A stretch of DNA of 64,000 nucleotides, from the NCBI RefSeq assembly GCF_015477805.1, contig NZ_JADLQL010000002.1:868001-932000 (forward strand), written 5' to 3'. The notes beneath the pieces are model-generated. The model saw only the letters and a program-made list of their open reading frames with translations. It was not told the DNA's origin and searched no databases. Each line of letters begins with the position of its first letter. Within the stretch, counting starts at the first letter, position 1. Source of the DNA: Nocardia flavorosea (GTDB lineage: Bacteria > Actinomycetota > Actinomycetes > Mycobacteriales > Mycobacteriaceae). Of this stretch, positions 9,683 to 19,692 are shown piece after piece. The translations under genes were made by a program, and so were the position numbers.

Positions 9683-10398
9683 TGGAATGGGTGTTCACGC
9701 CGGACGAGTTCAGCTACATCTGGCAGACCGAGACAGGACTCGACCGGCGGCCCCACCCCATCGATCTCGCCCCGCGCGCCACCGCCGCCACCGAGAGCGC
9801 CCGGTCGGCGTTGGAGCTGGAACACCGCTTTCCGCCCAACGGCGATCCCGATCTCACCGGAACTCTGCGATTCCTCGCCCGGACCGATGTCACACGGGTG
9901 ACCGTATTCGGGGACGATTTCGACGGAACGGGCAATCGCGGCGATCCCGTACTCGCGGTCGCGGTCGGATTCGGCAACTGGGGCGCACTGGTGCGCGCGC
10001 GGAACGGGGAGATCACCCTGATCGCCTGCCATGCCCGGACCGTCGGCAAACACCTGGTCGCCACCCTCGGCACGGCCCGGGCCGGGCGCCTGCCCGCGAT
10101 GCGCGAACCCCGTGCCACGGTGCTCTGCCCGGAGCAGGGCCCCGGCGCTCCCGGCCCCGCGGAGATCCGGGCGCGCCGGCTGCGGGAAGCGCTGCACCGG
10201 CCGATCGACGCCCGCGGTTTCTTCACCATCACGATCGCGCCGGAGAATCCGATGTCGCCGCCACCGATCCATCGCACCTGGCTGGATTTCACCGGCGACG
10301 GGCGCTACCTGCTGGCCGCGGGTGCCGACCTGTCGCTCACCCCGGTCGGCGATGCCGGTCTGGCCGCCGAACTCACCCGGCTCGCACGCCTGCGCTGA
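9682..10398 (+). CDS. EspG-family ESX secretion-associated chaperone
   Basis: 238 residues. It matches the EspG family in its opening (MEWVFTPDEFSYIWQTETGL), its length, and the central sheet with VAVGFGNWGALVRARNGEI. EspG proteins bind the tip of PE-PPE heterodimers in the cytosol and keep them soluble for delivery to the ESX membrane complex. Its start overlaps the PPE-like gene by one base. This three-gene set (helical protein, PPE-like, EspG) is a detached accessory module: no EccB-E, EccA or mycosin genes are in the window, so it must use an ESX apparatus encoded elsewhere. Confidence 0.85.
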   Translation: MEWVFTPDEFSYIWQTETGLDRRPHPIDLAPRATAATESARSALELEHRFPPNGDPDLTGTLRFLARTDVTRVTVFGDDFDGTGNRGDPVLAVAVGFGNWGALVRARNGEITLIACHARTVGKHLVATLGTARAGRLPAMREPRATVLCPEQGPGAPGPAEIRARRLREALHRPIDARGFFTITIAPENPMSPPPIHRTWLDFTGDGRYLLAAGADLSLTPVGDAGLAAELTRLARLR

Positions 10399-10410
10399 TC
10401 GGCGCAGCGT

Positions 10411-10983
10411 TCATTTCTGTTTGGCCGCGGCCTTCATCTTCTTCTTGAAGGCGCGGACCTCGAGCAAGGTCTCCCCATCGACGATATCGGCTGCCGAACG
10501 CCGCGATCCCGGCTCGGCGTAGTCACCGGCCGCCGCCTCCCAGCCGGACGGCCGGATATCGAGCTGTTTGCCCAGGAGGGCGAGAAAAATCCGGGCCTTC
10601 TGGTCGCCGTACCCCGGCAGCGCCTTCAGCCGACGCAGCACCTCTTTGCCGTCCGGATCGCCGGCGGTCCAGATCGCCGCCACATCACCGTCGTAATGTT
10701 CGATCACATAGCGGGCCAGATCCTGGATCCGCCGGGCCATGGACCGGCCGTAGCGGTGAATGGCGGGCGGGGTCGCCGCCATGTCCTCGAATTCGGCCTG
10801 ATCCGCCGCCGCGATCGCATGGATATCCAGGCCGTCCATCCGGTCGGCGATCTTCTTCGGACCGCGGAAAGCGTGTTCGAGCGGGTACTGCTGGTCGAGC
10901 AGCATCCCGATCAGCAGCGCCAGCGAACTCTCCGACAACAGCCGGTCCGCCTCGGGTTCCTGCGCGAGACACAACTTGGCCAT
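10411..10983 (-). CDS. HhH-GPD-type base-excision DNA repair protein
   Basis: 190 residues. It carries a helix-hairpin-helix-GPD-like fold: a DQQYPLEHAF segment corresponding to the glycosylase helical core, then the hairpin LKALPGYGDQKARIFLALLG near residues 128-148 and an aspartate region LDIRPSGWE. The family is common in Actinobacteria and is annotated as a base excision repair glycosylase; the substrate lesion is not established. The C-terminus is Lys-rich (FKKKMKAAAKQK), consistent with DNA contact. The ATG is preceded by GAGGAGAG. It is convergent with the EspG-like gene. Confidence 0.85.
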   Translation of the reverse strand: MAKLCLAQEPEADRLLSESSLALLIGMLLDQQYPLEHAFRGPKKIADRMDGLDIHAIAAADQAEFEDMAATPPAIHRYGRSMARRIQDLARYVIEHYDGDVAAIWTAGDPDGKEVLRRLKALPGYGDQKARIFLALLGKQLDIRPSGWEAAAGDYAEPGSRRSAADIVDGETLLEVRAFKKKMKAAAKQK

Positions 10984-11057
10984 GGACTGCTCTCCTCACT
11001 GCGCTCATGCTCCGGACTACCAGCGATCATCCCACGGCACCGAGTTAGGCTCACCAG

Positions 11058-11915
11058 ATGCCACACACGGCGATACACCCACCCACCACACTGGATGGAC
11101 ACGGACCCATGGACAGTTTCGGGTTACGCCCCGACCGATTCGATGCCGCCGGCCAGGATCAGCTGGTCGATATCCGCGACCTACAGGCGACGCTCCCCGG
11201 ACTCGACCGGTTGCGGGACTGGGCGCACCAGGCACTCGCGCTGCAACCAGGTGAGCGGGCCGTGGATATCGGCTCCGGCACCGGCTCCGAGGTGATCGCC
11301 TTCGCGGCGGCGGTCGGCCCCACCGGTTTCGCCGCCGGGGTGGAACCCGACCCGCACCTGCTGGCCGCCGCCGAACGCCGGTCGGCCGAAGCACATTCGA
11401 CCGCGACCTTCTACTCCGGCGACGCCTACGGTGTGCCGTTCGGCCCCGATACCTTCGACGCCGTCCTGTGCGAACGTGTCTTCCAGCACCTCACCGCACC
11501 CGGGCGCGCTGCCCGCGAGATCGCCCGGGTCCTGCGGCCGGGCGGTCGGGCGGTGGTGATGGATGCCGACTGGGGTTCGGCGATCGTGCACCCCGGCAAC
11601 ACCCGGGTGGTGCGCGAGGTCGTCGACACGCTGATATCGGCGACCACCAATCCCTATTCGGGCCGCCGATTGCAGGGTTTGCTCACCGCCGCGGGCCTGG
11701 AGATCGAGGGCACCGGGTCGCATGCGCTGGTCCAGGAGCGGTCGGTGGGCGCCGGCGCGCTGGTCAGCAGGATCTCCGCCATGGCGGTGGCGCGCCGGGT
11801 GATCACCGAGGCCGAACGTGAACAGTTGCTGGCCGACCTGGCCGCGGGCGCCGCGAGCGGCGATATCCACCTCTCGGTGACGATGTTCGCCGTGCACGCC
11901 CGCAAACCGGCCTAG
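11058..11915 (+). CDS. class I SAM-dependent methyltransferase
   Basis: 285 residues (268 if the in-frame ATG at 11109 is used). Motif I is AVDIGSGTGSEV, followed by GVEPDPHLLAAAERR (acidic residue for the ribose), DAVLCERVFQHLTAPGRAARE and the post-motif LRPGGRAVVMDADW. This is the UbiE/Methyltransf_11 type, which methylates small molecules; the acceptor cannot be inferred. It is divergent from the HhH-GPD gene and convergent with aspC, with only 4 bases between the stops. Confidence 0.88.
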   Translation: MPHTAIHPPTTLDGHGPMDSFGLRPDRFDAAGQDQLVDIRDLQATLPGLDRLRDWAHQALALQPGERAVDIGSGTGSEVIAFAAAVGPTGFAAGVEPDPHLLAAAERRSAEAHSTATFYSGDAYGVPFGPDTFDAVLCERVFQHLTAPGRAAREIARVLRPGGRAVVMDADWGSAIVHPGNTRVVREVVDTLISATTNPYSGRRLQGLLTAAGLEIEGTGSHALVQERSVGAGALVSRISAMAVARRVITEAEREQLLADLAAGAASGDIHLSVTMFAVHARKPA

Positions 11916-11919
11916 CCCC

Positions 11920-13522
<1,603 letters not shown>

Positions 13523-13610
13523 GGGGACCCCGCGCACCCGGCAGAGCCCGTTGACCCTTGCTGCCTTCCGGCCCTGGGGGAGTTCACAGGATGCGCGCCG
13601 CGCGGGATCC
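13523..13610 (-). ncRNA. ffs: signal recognition particle RNA (4.5S type)
   Basis: On the minus strand the sequence contains the diagnostic SRP domain IV: AGGGCCGGAAGGCAGCAAGG closed by flanking pairs, followed by GTCAACGGGCTCTGCCGGG. The ends pair (GGATCCCGCGC at the 5' side with GCGCGGGGTCCC at the 3' side) to give the expected rod. This RNA binds Ffh and directs membrane and secreted proteins to the Sec translocon. End positions are estimated from the terminal helix, within about 10 bases. Confidence 0.93.
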
Positions 13611-13700
13611 GTGGGCCAGTGTAGCCGCACCCGCGGGCACCGCGCAGCCGGGGCCGCACCGCGGGGAGCACGAGACCGCCGGCGCGCAGGGGGCCGGAAC

Positions 13701-13740
13701 AGAAAACGGCCCCGCCGGTGGAATGCTCCACCGCGGGGCC
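13701..13740 (-). terminator. rho-independent terminator of tRNA-Ser(GGA)
   Basis: On the minus strand, downstream of tRNA-Ser, a GC-rich inverted repeat (GGCCCCGCGGTGGA paired with TCCACCGGCGGGGCC, bases 13708-13740) is followed by a T-rich GTTTTCT. Confidence 0.85.
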
Positions 13741-13745
13741 GACTG

Positions 13746-13831
13746 CGGAGGATGCGGGATTCGAACCCGCGAGGGCTGTTAACCCAACCCGCGTTCCAGG
13801 CGAGCGCCATAGGCCACTAGGCGAATCCTCC
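13746..13831 (-). tRNA. tRNA-Ser(GGA)
   Basis: Minus-strand cloverleaf with acceptor GGAGGAT/ATCCTCC, anticodon stem CTCGC/GCGGG, loop CTGGAAC (anticodon GGA), a long variable arm typical of serine tRNAs, and the T-loop GGTTCGAATCC. The discriminator base is G; CCA is not encoded. Confidence 0.96.
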
Positions 13832-13987
13832 GCCGAGCAGCATACCCGCCACCCCGGCGCATCGTGAAAACGCCCGCTCATTCCGGCCGGCGCGAGCGGT
13901 CCGCCACCGCGACAACCCGGCGTCCATAGCACGAAACACTTTACCCCGCAAGATATCCAATGATTCAGCCCCGCTGAGCACTCAATT

Positions 13988-14725
13988 GTGACGGCCGTCG
14001 CGCCCGACCGCGACGACGGTGCCATTATGGGCGCCGTGGATCCCCAGGTGATCGAGATCGTTCAGAGTTCCCCGGCCTGGTGGCAGTCGTGGCTGCCGCT
14101 GCTCGGTTCGCTCGCGCTCGGTGGTGCGGCGGTTATCGCCGTACTGGTCAACAATCGGACGAACCGGGATGCGATCGCCGCCGCCGACGAGCGGGCCCAG
14201 CGGACACTGTCCGTCGCGTCCCAGCACCAGACCGTCAGCGCACAGCAGCAGGCCGATACCGCCCGGCTCCAGCTCGACGCCGCCCACCACCAGGTCGAAT
14301 CCGCCCACGCCGTGGCCTTGGTCCAGGCAAGCGAGCACTGGCGACGGGATGCCGTCACCGGCGCCGTGGCCGATTCGCTGGGCATGTCCAGCCGGATCTG
14401 CCAGGCCCTGCGCCGCGACGAGGACTGGACCGACGAGCTGATCGGCGATCTGATCCACGACTTGGAAGCCGGCTCGGATCGGGCCAATGTGCTGCGGCTG
14501 GTCGGCTCGGATCCGCACTACAAACAGTGGCGCCGGCTGGCCGATACGCTCTCCGACGTACTGCTGTCCGCGCTCACCCTGCAGCGTAAGAAACTGCAGG
14601 ACGCACCGCCGGAGGAGATCCGGGCGGCCCGCGACCACAAAACCCAGATGCTGGGCGAGGTACGCGTCGCCGAACGCGACCTCATCATCGCCACCCGCGA
14701 AGAGCTGGGCATCGACCCGAACTGA
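13988..14725 (+). CDS. hypothetical protein with N-terminal membrane anchor and coiled coil
   Basis: 245 residues from a GTG start; ATG at 14027 and GTG at 14036 are alternatives. One transmembrane helix lies near residues 38-56 (LPLLGSLALGGAAVIAVLV), followed by a long Gln/Ala/His-rich helical region likely to form a coiled coil (residues 65-120) and a helical C-terminal domain ending VAERDLIIATREELGIDPN. This is the layout of actinobacterial anchored coiled-coil proteins of unknown role. No catalytic motif is visible. It is not obviously in an operon. Confidence 0.65.
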   Translation: MTAVAPDRDDGAIMGAVDPQVIEIVQSSPAWWQSWLPLLGSLALGGAAVIAVLVNNRTNRDAIAAADERAQRTLSVASQHQTVSAQQQADTARLQLDAAHHQVESAHAVALVQASEHWRRDAVTGAVADSLGMSSRICQALRRDEDWTDELIGDLIHDLEAGSDRANVLRLVGSDPHYKQWRRLADTLSDVLLSALTLQRKKLQDAPPEEIRAARDHKTQMLGEVRVAERDLIIATREELGIDPN

Positions 14726-15142
14726 CCTATCGGCAGGCCCTATGCGCGTCGCCGTCGCGCGAGAACGCCCGCGGCCGATCCGGCATCGGCCGTTGCGCCG
14801 GTATACGGCCGGGCCTCGGGCGGTGCCGGCTGGGGCGATCACCGAGCACGGGCGGTCGGGTTCGCCACCACGATCCCGAAAATCTGCATCGGATCCGGAT
14901 CGCAAGGCCGTCGGCCCGCTGCTTCGACCGCCCGACGCCGCCGGGGGAAGATCGCGCCACTCGCCGGAAAACCCCGTGACGAACCCGGGCACCAGGACCT
15001 GGGCGGCCCCGGCCTCGGCTCGGCGCCGCCCGCGAAATCGGCTGGGCATCGGTGCCGTCTACACGAGGCCGGTCGTCGGAGTGGTTCCACCGGACGCGTG
15101 ACGAATGAGACCGACTCCGGACAGTGCCTCCAGCAGATTCCG
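14726..15142. other. intergenic region, no feature seen
   Basis: 417 bp between the convergent anchored coiled-coil protein and the acyltransferase. Frames here are short and Arg/Pro-rich shadows of high-GC DNA. I see no RNA gene or clear terminator. Confidence 0.5.
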
Positions 15143-16690
15143 TCAGTCGCGTAGCCGAGGCAGTTCACGCAGGGCGTCTCGTAGGTGGCCGGCATAGACA
15201 TCCGGATCGACGACACCGGGGTCGGCGTGCACCGAGAGGGTGACGGTCTGGCCCAGTCCGTGGATCCCGTGGGTGAGATGCATCACCGACCCGAGCGCCG
15301 GGAAGCCGCCGGTGAACCGTACCGGTGCGCCGCCGAACCGCAGATCCGCCGGTCCCCGGTTCACGCTGGAGACCACGGTATGCCCGGTGACCTGCTCAGG
15401 GATGCTGTCGATCGGATAATCGCGTACGTCCCGGCGCAACAGGAGCGGCGGCAATACCGCATCGACGGCGTCCTGCGCATCGAGCAGCGGATGCCGGGCG
15501 CGCTCGCGGCGAGCAGTCAGTTCCGCCGCGATCAGGGCAGCCCGGCGCCGTGGGTCCTGTTCGCCGGCGGCGAGGTCCACGCCGAGACTGCGATAGTTGT
15601 TCCGGACCCCGCGACGCGGCGGCAGCGCCATCGGCACCTGCGCCCCCAGCCGGGTGACCTGCGCACCGTACGCCCGCAGGTACCGCTCGACCGCGATCGA
15701 TACCACCGTCAGACCCACCACGGTGACGCTGAGTCCGGGAACACGGAAATCGTCGGCCGGGCACACCAGTAACCGCACGGCATGCCCGGTCACCTCGGCG
15801 GGACCGTTGAGCGGCCCCGGCGGATATCCGGTCCCGGGCGGCGGCACCCGGCCCGCCGTGGTGAGCGCCGCGAGTTCGTTGCGCGCCCGGGCGGCGGCCA
15901 TACCGCGTCGAACCGTACGGGCAATACCCACGGGCAGCGTCACGGCGGCGCGCAGCGATGCGAGAGGAACCGCTGGAATGCCCGGCGACCTGGCACCCCG
16001 GTCCGCCGGCAACCCACCGATGCGGGGCACCGGCGCGAATTCATCCGCGCCCGGGGGCCCGAGTGCCTGTTTCGCAGACGCGGGTCGCGCGGATCGACCA
16101 CCCTTCGATTCCGGCTCGCCCGCGGCGGATACAGGCCGGCACTCCGCCGGCGCCGTTCCGGGCGGAGGGGTCTCTCCCACCGGCTCAGCCCCGGGCGACG
16201 CGGACCCGGCCTCCGGCGGGGTGGGTTCGGTGAACAGTGCCCGCGCGATCCGCGAAGCGCCGCGACCGTCGGCCAGTGCATGCGATATCTGCAGCACGAC
16301 CACTGTCGCCGGTGAACCGCATACCGGTCCGTCGCGGACCTCACGGAAGATATGCAATCGCCAGGGTGACTCCCGCGCGTCCACGCCCGTGCCGGTCAGC
16401 CGGCCGACTGCGGCGAGTAGTTCCGGCCAGTGCGGCGCGGGGAGCCGGTGCTGTTCGATCTGCGCTGCCGCGGGCTCGGCGGGTATCCACCTCGGATAGG
16501 CCAGGCCCGTGGGGTCGTCGTGTAGGCGCAGCCGCAGTTCCGGGACGGCGGCGCAGCGTTGCAGTATTTCGGCGCGTAATGCGTTGTCCGTCCGGCCGGA
16601 CTCCGTGAAGCAGTAGAGGAGGAACTGGTCGTTGCGGGTACGCCGGGACAGCCAGTACATGGTGGCGTCCGGGGCTGCCAGCGAGATCAC
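15143..16690 (-). CDS. WS/DGAT-type acyltransferase (wax ester synthase family)
   Basis: 515 residues. The N-terminal half has the acyltransferase catalytic region of the wax ester synthase/diacylglycerol acyltransferase family: the usual HHxxxDG reads SHALADG here (residues about 139-145), so the second, catalytic His is kept and the first is Ser. The C-terminal half resembles WS_DGAT_C, with GVRNNYRSLGVDLAAGE and SSVNRGPADLRFGGAPVRF. A Pro/Gly/Ser-rich insertion of about 70 residues sits between the halves. The family esterifies acyl-CoA with fatty alcohols or diacylglycerol to make storage lipids. The changed first His and the insertion make this a divergent member whose activity is uncertain. 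Confidence 0.8.
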   Translation of the reverse strand: MISLAAPDATMYWLSRRTRNDQFLLYCFTESGRTDNALRAEILQRCAAVPELRLRLHDDPTGLAYPRWIPAEPAAAQIEQHRLPAPHWPELLAAVGRLTGTGVDARESPWRLHIFREVRDGPVCGSPATVVVLQISHALADGRGASRIARALFTEPTPPEAGSASPGAEPVGETPPPGTAPAECRPVSAAGEPESKGGRSARPASAKQALGPPGADEFAPVPRIGGLPADRGARSPGIPAVPLASLRAAVTLPVGIARTVRRGMAAARARNELAALTTAGRVPPPGTGYPPGPLNGPAEVTGHAVRLLVCPADDFRVPGLSVTVVGLTVVSIAVERYLRAYGAQVTRLGAQVPMALPPRRGVRNNYRSLGVDLAAGEQDPRRRAALIAAELTARRERARHPLLDAQDAVDAVLPPLLLRRDVRDYPIDSIPEQVTGHTVVSSVNRGPADLRFGGAPVRFTGGFPALGSVMHLTHGIHGLGQTVTLSVHADPGVVDPDVYAGHLRDALRELPRLRD

Positions 16691-16726
16691 CGCCCGACCC
16701 TAGCTGCCACCGCGTTCGCTCCCGAG

Positions 16727-16773
16727 ACAGGCAAAGGCCCCGGGCCGATCCGCCCCGGGGCCGTACTGCCTGA
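16727..16773. terminator. bidirectional terminator hairpin
   Basis: An inverted repeat GGCCCCGGG ... CCCGGGGCC (16736-16762), extended by outer arms CAGGCA/TGCCTG, lies between the DUF397 gene and the acyltransferase, both on the minus strand. On the minus strand TTTGCC follows the core stem. Confidence 0.65.
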
Positions 16774-16786
16774 TATAGGGATAACC

Positions 16787-17065
16787 TCAGGCGCCGCGGA
16801 GATCTCCCGCCGACACGTCGGACAGGAACTCGGCCCATTCGCCGGGCGCGAAGGCCAGCACCGGCCCGTTTCCGCGATCCTTGGTATCCCGGACCGCCAC
16901 GTTGCCGTCTACGAGAAATGCCACCTCCACGCAGTTCCCGTCCGGGCCACTGTATGAGCTTTTCCGCCACACAGCACCCGTCATATCCACCTTCACGGCA
17001 CTGCACTCCTTCGCTGCGTCGATAACGATATTCGTATCCTGCATAGTTCTCGAACTAGCTGGCAT
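16787..17065 (-). CDS. DUF397 protein, without its usual XRE partner
   Basis: 92 residues (the in-frame ATG of MQDTNIV at 17044 is an alternative start). It contains the DUF397 core AVWRKSSYSGPDGNCVEVAF, then VAVRDTKDRGNGPVLAFAPGEWAEFLSDV. DUF397 proteins in Actinobacteria are small antitoxin-like partners, usually encoded next to an XRE/DUF5753 regulator, and are linked to developmental control in Streptomyces. No such regulator is adjacent here; upstream is a 376-bp non-coding stretch. Confidence 0.9.
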   Translation of the reverse strand: MPASSRTMQDTNIVIDAAKECSAVKVDMTGAVWRKSSYSGPDGNCVEVAFLVDGNVAVRDTKDRGNGPVLAFAPGEWAEFLSDVSAGDLRGA

Positions 17066-17441
17066 TCGGCGAGTAACACCGAATACTTTCGATGCACGCG
17101 CAGATAGCGAGCAAAATTCCGGTTTGCCGGGTTCGGTCTATCGGACTCGCACTGTCCGCGAACACACCTAACGCGGTGACTCAAACCCCTTGTGAGCGGC
17201 CCCGCATCGGGAAGACTAGCAGGTTCACAGCTAATTTGCCCACCTCTTGCCAACCGAACCAATAGCCTTGCCAATTCCGCTAAGATGCGCCATTGCCACG
17301 CAATTGCGGACTTATAAGGATGACTTTGCTCGAAAATGTCCGGAATGGTCTGGACGGAATGGTCCGGAAACTCCGGACGTGATTGTTACGTGATCGCTTA
17401 TTCATCCGATGTCAATCCCCCTGACGCACACTCCCGGCGCA
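17066..17441. other. AT-richer intergenic region with TCCGGA repeats
   Basis: 376 bp separate the divergent DUF397 and DUF309 genes. The part at 17230-17330 is AT-richer. At 17338-17380 the near-duplicate GGAATGGTC occurs twice and the palindrome TCCGGA three times. The frame that crosses it (from 17336) is probably not translated. A shared promoter region is likely. Confidence 0.5.
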
Positions 17442-17995
17442 TGGAGCGCAATGATGGCCGCATGCCCGAACGCGATCGCGACGATCAGGGACGCGCCACC
17501 AATGCCCGGCCACGCGACCGGCTGGGACGCCCGCTACCGCCGGGTTCGCCCGGAGTCCCGCGCATCCCCGACGATCTGGACCTCCCGCCCGGCGAGGCAC
17601 TCGCCTATGCGCAGCAACTCCTGGACCAGGGGTTGGCCTTCAACGCCCACGAGGTGCTGGAATCGGTCTGGAAGAACGGCCCGGCCGCGGAACGCATGCT
17701 GTGGCAGGGCCTCGCGCAGTACGCGGTCGGGCTGACTCATATCCAGCGCGGCAATCCGAAGGGCGCCCGGACACTGCTGCGCCGCGCGCTCGAGCGCATC
17801 CGGGCATTCGATCCGGCCGCCGCCGGCCATCCCGCCGGCGCGCTCCCCTACGGTCTCGACGGCCCGGGCCTCATCGCCCATGCCGAAGTGCTGCTGGCCG
17901 AACTGGACGAACAGGTGCCGACGCGACCGGGAACACCCACATCCCCCACCGAACGCGCCGGTCTCATGCCCCGCCTCACCGGCGACCTACCATGA
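17442..17995 (+). CDS. DUF309-domain protein
   Basis: About 184 residues. The first 55 residues are charged and low-complexity; the rest is the DUF309 helical domain: EALAYAQQLLDQGLAFNAHEVLESVW, then MLWQGLAQYAVGLTHIQRGNPKGARTLLRRALERI. The FNAHEVLE and W..GL.Q signatures are clear. The family has no assigned biochemical role. The start is uncertain: ATG at 17442 or 17463, neither with a strong ribosome site. The stop overlaps the gluQRS start by ATGA (17992-17995), so the two are translationally coupled. Confidence 0.85.
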
Positions 17996-18942
17996 CGGCG
18001 ATGCCCACCGACCCCGTGCCCAGCACGCCCGCCACCGGCGCCGGCCGGTACGCCCCGAGCCCCTCGGGCGATCTGCACCTCGGCAATTTGCGGACCGCGC
18101 TGCTGGCGTGGTTGTTCGCCCGCAGCACCGGCCGCCGTTTCGTACTCCGCGTCGACGACCTGGACCGCGTACGGCCCGGGGCCGAAGAACGACAGATCGC
18201 CGATCTCGCCGCCCTCGGCATCGACTGGGACGGCCCGGTACTGCACCAGTCGGATCGGCTGGGACGTTACGACTCGGCGGTCGGCCGGCTCACCGAAGCC
18301 GGCCTGACCTACGAATGCTTCTGCACCAGAAAAGAGATCCAGCAGGCCACCACCGCCCCACACGGCCCGCAGGGCGCCTACCCGGGCACCTGCCGCGACC
18401 TGACCCCCGCCGAACGCGAGGCACGTCGCGCCACCGGACGCCCGGCCGCGATCCGGTTGCGGGCCGGGCGTCCCGATTTCGAGATCACCGACCGCCTGCA
18501 CGGAAAGTATCGCGGACCGGTGGACGATCTCGTGCTGCGCCGCGGCGACGGGATCCCGGCCTACAACCTGACGGTCGTGATCGACGATGCCGAACACGGT
18601 ATCGACCAGGTCGTGCGCGGCGACGATCTGCTGCCCTCCACCCCGCGGCAGGCCTACCTCGCCACCCTGCTCGGACTTGCCGTCCCCGAGTACGCGCACG
18701 TCCCGCTGGTGCTGAACACGGCCGGACAGCGACTGGCCAAACGGGACGGCGCCGTCACGCTCGCCGATCGGCGCCACCACGGCGACTCCGTACGCGATGT
18801 GGTGGCCATGTTGGCTGCGTCACTGGGATTGTCCGGTGGCAGCGCGGACGAACTGCTCACCGGATTCGATCCCGACCGGCTGCCGCGGACCCCGTGGATA
18901 CTGGACCCCGACAGCTTGGTATGCGCGGCCGGCGGTCCGTAA
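17992..18942 (+). CDS. gluQRS: glutamyl-queuosine tRNA(Asp) synthetase
   Basis: 316 residues, the short form of a glutamyl-tRNA synthetase that lacks the anticodon-binding domain. The class I signature is APSPSGDLHLGNLRTA (HIGH-type) and the KMSKS equivalent is LAKRDG. The GluQRS zinc site is visible as CFCTRKE with YPGTCRD. GluQRS activates glutamate and attaches it to the queuosine base at position 34 of tRNA-Asp. The ATG overlaps the DUF309 stop. A queuosine-precursor transporter and tgt lie 1.3-4 kb downstream, which supports the role. Confidence 0.93.
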   Translation: MTAMPTDPVPSTPATGAGRYAPSPSGDLHLGNLRTALLAWLFARSTGRRFVLRVDDLDRVRPGAEERQIADLAALGIDWDGPVLHQSDRLGRYDSAVGRLTEAGLTYECFCTRKEIQQATTAPHGPQGAYPGTCRDLTPAEREARRATGRPAAIRLRAGRPDFEITDRLHGKYRGPVDDLVLRRGDGIPAYNLTVVIDDAEHGIDQVVRGDDLLPSTPRQAYLATLLGLAVPEYAHVPLVLNTAGQRLAKRDGAVTLADRRHHGDSVRDVVAMLAASLGLSGGSADELLTGFDPDRLPRTPWILDPDSLVCAAGGP

Positions 18943-18990
18943 TCTGGCCTGCGACCGGGTCTTTACGATTTTCGAGTTCAGGCAGGCGAG

Positions 18991-19680
18991 ATGACCAGTG
19001 GCGGGTACGACCCCAGCAACCACCCCCAGGCCGGACAGCCGTACGGGCAGCCGCCGCAGTACGGCGCCCCCGGACCGTACGCACCGCCCCCGGGCCCGCC
19101 CGGGCAGCAACCACAACCGCCGCATCCTTACGGGCAGCAGCCCCCGCCTCCCCCTCCGCAACCCGAGCGGCCGCTGTATCAGCAGACCGTGCACCCGCAG
19201 CCGCAGTACGGCGGCCACCGGTACGGCCAGTTCGATCCCGCTTTCGGCGTACCCGGCAAGGTGTGGCCCCGATTCACCGCCCGGCTGATCGACAACCTCA
19301 TCGTCGGGCTCCCACTGGCGATCCTGCTGAATTTCGTCATCATGCCGAATATGAGCGGTCTGTCCGGTATGTCGGTCAGCTACGCGATCGTCTTCGCCGC
19401 GGTCCTGCTGTACTTCGTGCTGATGGAGAGCCGGACCGGCGCCACCCTGGGCAAGAAGATCATCGGGCTCAAGGTCGTAGCGCCCAACGGCGCACCCACC
19501 GTCCCGCCGCTGGTCGCCCTGAAACGTAATGTCTACCTGGCCGTATCGATCATCCCGTGCGTCGGCTGGCTGGCCGGATTCGCGCTGACCATCTACATGG
19601 GCGCCACCATGGACAAGGACCCCAACAAGCAGGGGTGGCACGACAAGCTCGCCGGCGGAACCCACGTCCTCGAGGCCTGA
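18991..19680 (+). CDS. RDD-family membrane protein with Pro-rich N-terminus
   Basis: 229 residues. Residues 1-75 are Pro/Gln/Tyr/Gly-rich and disordered. The RDD domain follows: PRFTARLIDNLIVGLPLAIL (with the R and D residues), a second helix (SYAIVFAAVLLYFVLMESRTGATLGKKIIGL), and a third near residue 185. It ends with the typical WHDKLAGGTHVL. RDD proteins are three-helix membrane proteins, some implicated in ion exchange; the role here is unknown. The region just upstream (18943-18990) has no strong ribosome site; the ATG at 18991 follows GCAGGCGAG. Confidence 0.9.
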   Translation: MTSGGYDPSNHPQAGQPYGQPPQYGAPGPYAPPPGPPGQQPQPPHPYGQQPPPPPPQPERPLYQQTVHPQPQYGGHRYGQFDPAFGVPGKVWPRFTARLIDNLIVGLPLAILLNFVIMPNMSGLSGMSVSYAIVFAAVLLYFVLMESRTGATLGKKIIGLKVVAPNGAPTVPPLVALKRNVYLAVSIIPCVGWLAGFALTIYMGATMDKDPNKQGWHDKLAGGTHVLEA

Positions 19681-19692
19681 ACGGGGTACCGG

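Noticed and set aside
13982..15049. 355-codon minus-strand frame
   Set aside because: Antisense to the anchored coiled-coil protein and non-coding DNA; Gly/Arg/Asp-rich shadow composition.
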